Below are positions 57,385-64,000 of a stretch of DNA of 64,000 nt, one piece after another; positions within the stretch are counted from its first letter, which is position 1; every line of letters starts with the position of its first letter. The stretch comes from an uncultured Bacteroidales bacterium. GTDB lineage: Bacteria; Bacteroidota; Bacteroidia; Bacteroidales; P3. The stretch is taken from NCBI GenBank assembly GCA_900316515.1, contig ONDE01000013.1, positions 62,001 to 126,000 of the forward strand, written 5' to 3'. The position numbers and the translations under genes are program-made. A model generated the notes under the pieces. That model was not told the origin of the DNA. It worked only from the letters and a program-made list of their open reading frames with translations, and ran no database searches.

Positions 57385-57927
57385 TTAAATCTCAATAATA
57401 AAGTCTATTGTTATTCCAGGAAGGGCATAAGGCTCCTCACCTTTCCGTAGCGAGTCAACAATATGCCTAATATCTTCAATTGACAGTTCGGAATTACTTT
57501 TTATTTTCAACATAGACATTGGCTGTTGCCCAAGAACAATTGTAAGTTTCCTAGTGTTCCTAATATTTACCCATCCTTCAATTCCGTTTAATAAGTTTCC
57601 CTTAGGCGGAACAGAGAACTTGCCGTTCTCAAACATCTTCTTTGATATATAACCCAATCCCGACGAATCTGTCGAAATAATAACTGTATCCTTATAATCT
57701 GCACTATTTACAAAAAAAATGTTTACAGGTACACCATAACCCTTGTTATTAACTACTTGAATCATCATTCTTGACGATAAAAAGTCAATAATCTTACCTC
57801 TCTTTTCGGTATAAAAGTATGACGGTACATCATCAATCTTTTCGACGATGTACTCAAAATCCTGCCCTTTGATAAAATTAAATGAACAGGCAATCAACAG
57901 AACCAATGTAAATATTTTCTTTACCAT
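57385..57927 (-). CDS. Exported protein, candidate immunity to the RHS toxin
   Basis: This 180-residue protein has a signal peptide (MVKKIFTLVLLIACSFNFIKG) and a beta-rich body (GVPVNIFFVNSADYKDTVII, GIEGWVNIRNTRKLTIVLGQ) with a C-terminal amphipathic part. The body resembles carboxypeptidase-regulatory-like or TonB-box-adjacent folds of Bacteroidetes only loosely; no family is claimed. Its start overlaps the RHS gene end by 7 bp, the arrangement of effector and immunity genes. Export would fit a toxin that acts in the periplasm. Function is inferred from position alone. Confidence 0.6.
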   Translation of the reverse strand: MVKKIFTLVLLIACSFNFIKGQDFEYIVEKIDDVPSYFYTEKRGKIIDFLSSRMMIQVVNNKGYGVPVNIFFVNSADYKDTVIISTDSSGLGYISKKMFENGKFSVPPKGNLLNGIEGWVNIRNTRKLTIVLGQQPMSMLKIKSNSELSIEDIRHIVDSLRKGEEPYALPGITIDFIIEI

Positions 57928-58898
57928 ACCCTATTCCCTTTAAATGTATATGAAGCACGTGAATCTCTGTGATATTGTTGTTTATGAAAAACTCCAGGGT
58001 GTGGATTGTTAAAACTATGACCTTCTCTTCTAATGGCCATTTCGTGAGCACCTAACTTAAAAAAGGAGTCATAATAGTTTCTTCCACAATCTGTTCTGTA
58101 ATAATTTTCTACCAACTCATGAAATAATACTGATGCTCTAGCATTGTTGCCATTATCATCCGTCCATGTTCCAGACGAAGCAAGAATCACTTGCCCATCA
58201 TATCCTTCTCGGGGGGAATACGAATATTGTCCCTTGGAGTCCAAGCCATTATTGGACGCATTCACCACTCCGCTAGTATTATCATCCATGGATTGTGCAA
58301 ATCCATCCATAATATGTCCACAGTCAATTTCATCACTTGCTTCATAAAGGTATTTCTTTGACGAAGACACCAAATCTGAAAGAAAACTTAACCCAACGTC
58401 TTTTTTTAATTCATCTTTGCTTAACCCATCCAAATTAAGTTTGACATGGCCCTTATCATCAAATGTTACACGGCTTCTGTTTGATTCATTGACAAGAGAC
58501 AATATATCAGACTCCGTTTGTTTCCGGTTTTTATTATCACTGGAGGGAATATCAAGTTCGCAGCCATTGGGGTCAACCAGCTTTACAGGGTTCCAAGCAC
58601 AATAGGCATAGGGTGATATACTCGGGTACTTGTCTGCCATCGGGTCAACGGAGAGCCACATGGTCATCAGCTCGTGGTCCATGTAGCGGGCGCCAAAATA
58701 ACCGTAGCCGGTTTCTTCGTCCTTCTCTTTGCCGGTGAAAGAACAGCATCGGAAATCAATGGAACAACTTTGTACATAGTCGTTTGTAAAAGTCGTTCCA
58801 TGTCCACTTTTTGAAGAAAAGGTATCAAAACACACCCTTAAAATACCACATTTTGACATGGCGTTTCTTCCCGACGATATGGTGCAACCCTGTTGCAT
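57921..58898 (-). CDS. Orphan RHS C-terminal tip with metallopeptidase-like toxin
   Basis: This 325-residue protein lacks the large RHS shell and contains only the conserved core end (FTGKEKDEETGYGYFGARYM, LSVDPMADKYPSISPYAYCA, NPVKLVDPNG, residues ~54-112) followed by a ~210-residue variable domain. That domain has a zincin-like HELVENYYRTDCG and a second His/Glu pair in GAHEMAIRREGHSF, so a metallopeptidase toxin is likely. Such orphan tips supply new C-termini to full RHS or T6SS effectors by recombination. ATG 58859 is an alternative start; the -7 box at 58921-58929 allows either, so the tip may be expressed by itself. Confidence 0.78.
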   Translation of the reverse strand: MQQGCTISSGRNAMSKCGILRVCFDTFSSKSGHGTTFTNDYVQSCSIDFRCCSFTGKEKDEETGYGYFGARYMDHELMTMWLSVDPMADKYPSISPYAYCAWNPVKLVDPNGCELDIPSSDNKNRKQTESDILSLVNESNRSRVTFDDKGHVKLNLDGLSKDELKKDVGLSFLSDLVSSSKKYLYEASDEIDCGHIMDGFAQSMDDNTSGVVNASNNGLDSKGQYSYSPREGYDGQVILASSGTWTDDNGNNARASVLFHELVENYYRTDCGRNYYDSFFKLGAHEMAIRREGHSFNNPHPGVFHKQQYHRDSRASYTFKGNRVW

Positions 58899-58920
58899 TA
58901 TTGCTGCTTTTTCTTCGACT

Positions 58921-58929
58921 GCAAAAATA
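58921..58929 (-). promoter_or_regulatory. -7 box of the RHS tip gene
   Basis: TATTTTTGC on the minus strand, 23 bp before ATG 58898. Confidence 0.6.
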
Positions 58930-58960
58930 CGACTTTTTTTTCATTCCCCCACAATTTTTT

Positions 58961-59213
58961 TTATCGAAATAAATCATTCCCCACAAAATATATGTGGTTA
59001 TAATTTACATTTCCCCCTCTTATTTTGTAGGCGTCGTGGAGGACGCAGGCCAGTTTCTGGAAGTATAGGCGCACGCTGCCGGGCTTCATCCCTTGGGATT
59101 GGAGGTGGAGTATAAAACCTTGCAGGTAGTTTTCGCCATAATCTGTCAGGTGCCTGCATACATGCATGTACGACTCCTTGGTTTTGGGTTTGATATTGGC
59201 GGACGCAGTACTA
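58961..59213 (-). pseudogene. Tyrosine recombinase (integrase) N-terminal fragment
   Basis: From about 59213 the minus strand reads ANIKPKTKESYMHVCRHLTD then YGENYLQGFILHLQSQGMKP and SVRLYFQKLACVLHDAYKI, the SAM-like core-binding domain of a phage-type integrase. The catalytic domain is absent: the frame decays after ~80 residues into the AT-rich RHS promoter region. It marks an old integration site beside the toxin cassette. Confidence 0.7.
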
Positions 59214-59286
59214 GAAGGAAATAAATATTTGGGGCTGGAGACATACTAAATAATAAAAAAGGCAGTTAATAGTATATAAAATATTA

Positions 59287-59886
59287 ATGGCAATGAAAAA
59301 GATCGGAATCATCATGTTGGCGGCGATACTCTTCTGCGTTTGGAACGCGCAGGGACAAGAGCCTGTCAAGGGCCATTACACTTTCGGCACCGTACTGGAC
59401 GGCGACACTGTGCCGCTGTACCACCTGAAGGAGGTTACCATATACGCCAGCGGCATGTTGCTCACTCCCGCCGAGATCAAGCACAATAAACGTCTTATAC
59501 GCAATGTGCGGCTGATGTTGCCCTATGCCCAGGAGGGGCGTCGTCGGCTCGACAAGCTGGAGAGCGAGATAGGGTCGCTACCGCGCAAGGAGCGCAAGGC
59601 GGCCATCAAGGAGGCCGAACGGCAGCTGCTGGCCGACTACAAGGACGAGATTTCGAACTACACCTTCTCGCAGGGGCTGGTGCTCATCAAGCTCATAGAC
59701 CGCGAGACTAACCGCTCGGCATACAAGATCGTGGGTGAGCTGCGCGGCTCGCTGCGCGCCGGCCTCTACCAGACACTGGCCAAATTGTTCGGGTATAACC
59801 TGAAGGATACTTTCGACCCCAAACATAACAAGAAGGACGACCTGATAGACAGGATATGTATCTCGATAGAGAGGGGACAGATATGA
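59287..59886 (+). CDS. DUF4294 family exported protein
   Basis: This 199-residue Bacteroidetes protein has a signal peptide (KKIGIIMLAAILFCVWNAQG) and a DUF4294 body: TVLDGDTVPLYHLKEVTIYA, NKRLIRNVRLMLPYAQEGRR, QLLADYKDEISNYTFSQG and GLVLIKLIDRETNRSAYKIV. The function of the family is unknown; location is periplasmic. In many genomes it lies near cell-envelope genes, and here a C40 peptidase gene follows after 42 bp on the same strand. Start is ATG 59287 or the ATG two codons later. Confidence 0.85.
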   Translation: MAMKKIGIIMLAAILFCVWNAQGQEPVKGHYTFGTVLDGDTVPLYHLKEVTIYASGMLLTPAEIKHNKRLIRNVRLMLPYAQEGRRRLDKLESEIGSLPRKERKAAIKEAERQLLADYKDEISNYTFSQGLVLIKLIDRETNRSAYKIVGELRGSLRAGLYQTLAKLFGYNLKDTFDPKHNKKDDLIDRICISIERGQI

Positions 59887-59928
59887 TTTCAGTAGTCAAG
59901 TAGACAGTAGTTAAGAAGTCAAGGAAAG

Positions 59929-60498
59929 ATGAAGGGTTATTGTTTTTTGAGTGCGGTGCCTGTGAGGGCGGAGGCGAGTGACCGAGCCGAGATGGTGAAC
60001 CAGCTGTTGATGGGCGACACCGTCGAGGTGGTGGAACGCCATGAGAAATGGAGCCTGGTGCAGGACGACTACGACGGCTACCGCGGATGGGTCGACAACA
60101 AGCAATACGTACCTTTTGACAGCGCCGCCGACATTGCCGAGCAGCTCTTTCTGGGCACCCCCTACCTGTGGGGCGGCCGCTGGACGGGCGGCATCGACTG
60201 CTCGGGCCTCTCGCAGGTGTGCTTCAAAGCCAAAGGCATATGGCTGCCACGCGACGCCTCGCAGCAAGCCACCTGCGGAGTTGAGGTATGCCCCTGCGAC
60301 GTGCAGCGCGACGACCTGGCTTTCTTCCACAACGCCGAAGGACGTGTAATACATGTGGGCATCTGTATGGGTGACGGCCGCATAATACACGCCTCGGGAC
60401 AGGTGCGCATAGATACTCTGGACAGCAAGGGCATACTGGTGGAGAAGACGGGCACATACTCACATGTGCTGCACAGCGTCAGGAGAGTTAAAAGTTAA
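59929..60498 (+). CDS. NlpC/P60 (C40) peptidase with SH3 domain
   Basis: This 189-residue cysteine peptidase cleaves gamma-D-Glu-diamino acid bonds in peptidoglycan stem peptides. An SH3-type targeting part (VPVRAEASDRAEMVNQLLMG, DDYDGYRGWVDNKQYV) covers residues 9-60, then the catalytic domain with Cys in GGIDCSGLSQVC, His in RVIHVGICMG and a third His in RIIHASGQVR. No clear signal peptide, so it may handle imported muropeptides in the cytoplasm, or the annotated start could be short of an N-terminal signal. The last codons (RRVKS) arise from the gttaaaagttaagag repeat. Confidence 0.88.
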   Translation: MKGYCFLSAVPVRAEASDRAEMVNQLLMGDTVEVVERHEKWSLVQDDYDGYRGWVDNKQYVPFDSAADIAEQLFLGTPYLWGGRWTGGIDCSGLSQVCFKAKGIWLPRDASQQATCGVEVCPCDVQRDDLAFFHNAEGRVIHVGICMGDGRIIHASGQVRIDTLDSKGILVEKTGTYSHVLHSVRRVKS

Positions 60499-60536
60499 GA
60501 GTTAAGAATTAAGAGTTAAGAATTGATAGAAATCAT

Positions 60537-62546
60537 ATGAAGAAACTGTTTGTTATTGCGACATTGGCGGCGTTTATGGGCGCCTATGCCAGTGCACAGG
60601 ATGGTGCCCTGCCGGGGAAATATGCTGGCCACAACACCGTGACGGCGTTCGACTCGACGGGCGTGTATATGGAGGAGAGCGGCTTGAGCCACATTCTTAC
60701 ACACAAACGTGTGAAGGCCATCAGCTATAAAGGCTGTGCCATGCTCAAGAGCGTGAAGGTCGACTACGACCCGCTGTCGGCCTGGTGCGACATAACGCAT
60801 GTGCTGGTGCACCGCGCCGCCACCGGACGGACGGACACCTTGGTGTGGCCCGGTCGTGAGGGCAACGTGGAGGTGTATGACTATGTGGCTCCCGCCCGCA
60901 TGATTTACTGGGGTGCCAGCCAGAAGATGGTCGACGTGGGCCATCTGGACCTGCAAGACGAACTGGAGGTGTGGACCTACAAGAAAGGCTATACCTACGC
61001 GCTGCTGGCGGATGGTGCCGGCGCAATGCCGGCGGTCCAGGGGCTTAACGGCACCTTTGCCGCTCTGCCCGAAGATGACGCTCGCTATATTCCGCCGATG
61101 AAAGGCCACTACTACGACATAGTGCCTTTCTGGAGCGATGAGCCGGTGCAGCGTAAGGTGTACCAACTGAATATCCTCGACTCGAAGAACGTGCAGTACC
61201 ACGTGTACAACGGCGAGTTGAACACCAAGAAAGAGGCTGCCGACGAAGAGGGTCGTTCGCTGTATACCTTCACCAAGAGTGACATCATGCCCCTGAAGCG
61301 AGAGCAGCGGGCGCTGGCCAACAACGACATACAGACCAAGCTGCTGCTCTCGACGAGTCCCGACTGGCAGGCCAAGAGCCGCTGGTTCTACGGCGTGAAC
61401 GAGGACTATGGCTCGTTCAAGGCCACTGCCGAGGTGCAGAAGAAGGTCAACGAGATACTGCGCGGCGCCAAGGACGAGATGGACAGCATAGGCCGACTGA
61501 CCCACTGGGTGGCCGACAACATACGCTATGCGGGCATTTCTATGGGCGAGGGCGAAGGCTTCACGCTGCACAACCAGGAGATGAACATGAAAGACCGCTG
61601 CGGCGTGTGCAAGGACAAGGCTTCGACGCTGATAGGGTTCCTGCGTGCCGCGGGCTTCAAGGCCTACGCCTCCATGACGATGGCCGGCGAGCGCATAGAC
61701 CGCATACCTGCGGACCAGTTCAACCACTCGGTGTGCGCCGTGCAGCTGCGCAACGGGAAGTTCGCCATGCTAGACCCCACATGGGTGCCCAATGTGCGCG
61801 AGCTGTGGAGCAGTGCCGAGCAGCAGCAGGGCTACCTGATAGGTACCGAAGAGGGTTGCGACCTGATGGAGACTCCCATCTCGCCTGCCGAGAACCACTA
61901 TGTCCGCATCAGCGGCGAGAGTACCATCGACGTGGTGGGCAATATGGTGGGAACCATAAGCATCACCGCCGAGGGCCAGAGCGATGCCTCGGTGCGCGGC
62001 GTGTTCAGCGCCCGCCAGGCCGACTGGCGTCGCAACCTGGAGATGGAGCTGCTGCAGATAGCCCCCAACGCACAGATTCTCGACATACAATATACCGACC
62101 CCGACCGCTACCTTGAGCAGCCGGTGACGATAACCTACAAGTATATCATTCCGAACTACGCCACCGTCGGCAAGGATGTCATCGAGTTCATACCGCTGAC
62201 AGCGCGCGGCTTCTTCAACCGCACGATGACGCACCTCTACTTCGACTTCAGCAAAGAGACGCGCACACAGCCCTTCAGCGACCGCTGCTCGCGGCTGGTG
62301 CAGATACAGGAGACCATCACGCTGCCCTTTGCGCCGACGAAGTTCCACTACCCGATGGTCGACGGCATTGCCGACCCCGCTGCTTCGTTCGGCTGTGGGT
62401 TCCAGATGGATGGCAACAAGCTCTCGTTCGGCGAGAGCCTGATGTTCGGCAAGCGCCTCTACGAAGCCAGCGATTGGCCCGCGTTCCGCGCTTCGGCGAT
62501 GGCACAGATGAAGGTGGCAGAGACACCGGTGATTCTTACTAAGTAG
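60537..62546 (+). CDS. Exported transglutaminase-like protein (DUF3857-associated type)
   Basis: This 669-residue protein has a signal peptide (MKKLFVIATLAAFMGAYASA), an N-terminal DUF3857-type beta domain, a transglutaminase-like core with Cys in DRCGVCKDKASTLIGFLRAA, His in FNHSVCAVQLRNG and Asp in MLDPTWVPNVREL, and a C-terminal DUF3858-like part. Bacteroidetes homologues are periplasmic and probably act as peptidases or crosslinkers on unknown substrates. The triad is complete. A related gene follows on the same strand after a 215-bp repeat block. Confidence 0.83.
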   Translation: MKKLFVIATLAAFMGAYASAQDGALPGKYAGHNTVTAFDSTGVYMEESGLSHILTHKRVKAISYKGCAMLKSVKVDYDPLSAWCDITHVLVHRAATGRTDTLVWPGREGNVEVYDYVAPARMIYWGASQKMVDVGHLDLQDELEVWTYKKGYTYALLADGAGAMPAVQGLNGTFAALPEDDARYIPPMKGHYYDIVPFWSDEPVQRKVYQLNILDSKNVQYHVYNGELNTKKEAADEEGRSLYTFTKSDIMPLKREQRALANNDIQTKLLLSTSPDWQAKSRWFYGVNEDYGSFKATAEVQKKVNEILRGAKDEMDSIGRLTHWVADNIRYAGISMGEGEGFTLHNQEMNMKDRCGVCKDKASTLIGFLRAAGFKAYASMTMAGERIDRIPADQFNHSVCAVQLRNGKFAMLDPTWVPNVRELWSSAEQQQGYLIGTEEGCDLMETPISPAENHYVRISGESTIDVVGNMVGTISITAEGQSDASVRGVFSARQADWRRNLEMELLQIAPNAQILDIQYTDPDRYLEQPVTITYKYIIPNYATVGKDVIEFIPLTARGFFNRTMTHLYFDFSKETRTQPFSDRCSRLVQIQETITLPFAPTKFHYPMVDGIADPAASFGCGFQMDGNKLSFGESLMFGKRLYEASDWPAFRASAMAQMKVAETPVILTK

Positions 62547-62755
62547 TTAAGGAGACAGGAGTTAAGGAGTTAAGGAGTTAAGGAGACAGGAGTTAAGGAG
62601 ACAGGAGTTAAGGAGTTAAGGAGACAGGAGTTAAGGAGTTAGGGAGTTATGGAGACAGGAGTTAAGGAGACAGGAGTTAGGGAGTTAAGGAGTTAAGAAG
62701 TTAGGGAGTTAAGGAGTTAAGGAGACAGGAGTTAAGTAGTTAAGACAAATATTTA
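62547..62755 (+). repeat. Tandem gttaaggag / gacagga array
   Basis: About 200 bp built almost wholly from gttaaggag and gacaggag words. The same words form the 43-bp gap before the alpha/beta hydrolase gene (20197-20240, opposite strand). AGGAG resembles a Shine-Dalgarno core but is repeated some 20 times. Variable copy number is likely. Confidence 0.8.
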
Positions 62756-62761
62756 CACATT

Positions 62762-64000
62762 ATGAAAAAGATGTTCTTTTTAGCAGCGATAATTTCAATG
62801 TTCAACATCCAGCTTTCGACATTGAAAGCGCAAGAGCCCGACGCACGGTTCAAGACACTGAAGTACGAGTGGACGATGAACGCCGACGGCTCGAGTGACT
62901 ACCACTACCGCCACGAGGTGCAGATACTGCGCAACCGTGCGCTGGTGGCCTACGCCGACAAGGGCGAGACCTTTGTGGTGTACAATCCTGACTTGGAGAC
63001 GCTGACGGTGAACGAGGTGTACACCATACAGAAAGACGGCACCCGCGTCGACATGCCACAGAACGCCTTCGTGTATCAGCTGCCTTCGCAGTGCACCGAC
63101 TGCGGCCGCTTCAACCACCTGCGCGAGCTGGCTATGGTGCACACAGGCATGGAACTGGGCTGCACCATAGTGGTCGACTATACCATACACCGCCAGTACA
63201 ACTATCTCTACGAGAGCATCCCGCTGTGGCGCGAGTGCCCGGTCGACAAACTCGAGGTGGTGGTGAACTACAACCACAACGACATGGACTTGAAATACAC
63301 CATCGACGGTTCCCAACAGCTGCCCAGCGAAGGCGTGACCCGCAGCGAGTCGGTCAATACCGACGACATGAACCGCAGCCTCCACTACACCTTCGAGAAC
63401 ATGCCGCAGGCTCCCAACGAGCCCTATATGCCCGCCGACTACATACCGGTGCTGCGCATCTTCAACGGAGTGCCCGAGTTCGTGCCTGCATTCGACAACG
63501 CCAAGTACAGCGGCGCCCAGGATGCCATGGGCCAGATTGTGGGTCGTGGCAGCAAGCGCGACAAGGCGAATGCCATACGTAACTTCGTGGTCGACAACAT
63601 ACACCTTAACGACATAGCCCCAGCACATCTTGGCTACACCCACGCCACCGCCGAAGAGGTGTGGCAGACGGGTTGTGGCACCGCTACCGACAAGGCCGTG
63701 CTGTTGGCCGCCCTGCTCAACGACGAGGGCTTCGAGGCCCGCGTGCTGGGTGACGAGATGGACGAGGTGGGTGTGGTGATCGACACTCTCGAGTATCGTC
63801 TCAGCGTGCGCAACAAAGCTCCCATGTACCTCTATGGCGAGGCTAAGGACGAGGTGACGAGATGTGACATAAAGGAGACCCGTGATGCCAAACTAGACAC
63901 TCTCGAAGATGGCTTCTACCGTCTGAAGCTCGACCCGATAGCCGGTGCCCCCAGCGTCAATGCCAAACGGTTGGCCATATACCGCACCGCCCCGTTGCAG
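62762..64000 (+). CDS. DUF3857/transglutaminase-like exported protein (partial)
   Basis: The frame runs off the right end after 413 residues. It has a signal peptide (KKMFFLAAIISMFNIQLSTL then KAQ), a DUF3857 domain (YRHEVQILRNRALVAYADKG, GMELGCTIVVDYTIHRQYNY) and the start of a transglutaminase-like domain (RNFVVDNIHLNDIAPAHLGY, TGCGTATDKAVLLAALLNDE). In that core the catalytic Cys is at GCGTATDKA. It is a tandem relative of the preceding gene. The signal-peptide codons resemble the ttcaactttcaattttc intergenic words, as in the hydrolase gene at 20195. Confidence 0.83.
   Translation, partial: MKKMFFLAAIISMFNIQLSTLKAQEPDARFKTLKYEWTMNADGSSDYHYRHEVQILRNRALVAYADKGETFVVYNPDLETLTVNEVYTIQKDGTRVDMPQNAFVYQLPSQCTDCGRFNHLRELAMVHTGMELGCTIVVDYTIHRQYNYLYESIPLWRECPVDKLEVVVNYNHNDMDLKYTIDGSQQLPSEGVTRSESVNTDDMNRSLHYTFENMPQAPNEPYMPADYIPVLRIFNGVPEFVPAFDNAKYSGAQDAMGQIVGRGSKRDKANAIRNFVVDNIHLNDIAPAHLGYTHATAEEVWQTGCGTATDKAVLLAALLNDEGFEARVLGDEMDEVGVVIDTLEYRLSVRNKAPMYLYGEAKDEVTRCDIKETRDAKLDTLEDGFYRLKLDPIAGAPSVNAKRLAIYRTAPLQ

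Overview
This 64 kb window comes from a gut-type member of the Bacteroidales; the family cannot be fixed from the sequence. The evidence is the Bacteroidetes -7 box (TAnnTTTG, here usually TATCTTTGC) in front of at least eighteen transcription units, phylum-restricted protein families (BspA-like leucine-rich repeats with a type IX secretion tail, DUF4294, DUF6266, PCMD, DUF3857/transglutaminase pairs), weak Shine-Dalgarno sequences, and an RpoD-type sigma factor of about 286 residues. No rRNA, tRNA or CRISPR array was recognised.

Left end (1-4.8 kb): three genes of an electron-bifurcating [FeFe] hydrogenase (hydB, hydA, hydC), a strong hairpin terminator and a convergent LD-carboxypeptidase lipoprotein. 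4.9-12.4 kb is accessory and AT-rich: an HNH nuclease/DUF4062 pair, a BspA-like surface protein with a long leader, and a YhcG-type (DUF1016) gene whose middle has been replaced by an AAA/DUF4143 ATPase gene, followed by a 1.2 kb gene-free stretch of short repeats. 12.5-23.4 kb is mostly core: L-serine dehydratase, a His-rich CobW GTPase, superoxide dismutase, ComM, a radical SAM protein, a coupled NatAB-type ABC transporter/Arc regulator/hydrolase operon, and an SPFH protein.

23.6-44.5 kb is a long, almost wholly minus-strand accessory island. It carries a second RpoD-like sigma factor, a ClpX paralogue without its zinc domain, two paralogous AAA+ ATPases, metallophosphoesterase, HD and HAD hydrolases, a SLOG-type protein, an ADP-ribosylglycohydrolase, RmuC, a metallopeptidase/WG-repeat fusion and a family of three related proteins of unknown function. 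Several share palindromic or bipartite upstream elements, which suggests one regulatory circuit. The spaces between genes are filled with dispersed repeats.

44.9-51.6 kb is the most unusual part: a plus-strand run of SprT-like protease, two NADAR proteins, a PfkB-type kinase and an ADP-ribosyltransferase-like protein, closed by an inverted SprT-like paralogue, then a stand-alone reverse transcriptase behind a leader of about 260 nt with folded-RNA features, and scarred remnants of an sbcD and a HAD gene. 51.6-56.2 kb is a tightly overlapping operon (Old Yellow Enzyme reductase, two SDRs, 5-alpha-reductase) resembling gut steroid/bile-acid reduction pathways; its last gene is fused in frame to a PCMD-like secreted domain. 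The right end holds DUF6266, an orphan RHS toxin tip with a candidate immunity gene, an integrase fragment, DUF4294, an NlpC/P60 peptidase, and two DUF3857/transglutaminase proteins, the last running off the window.
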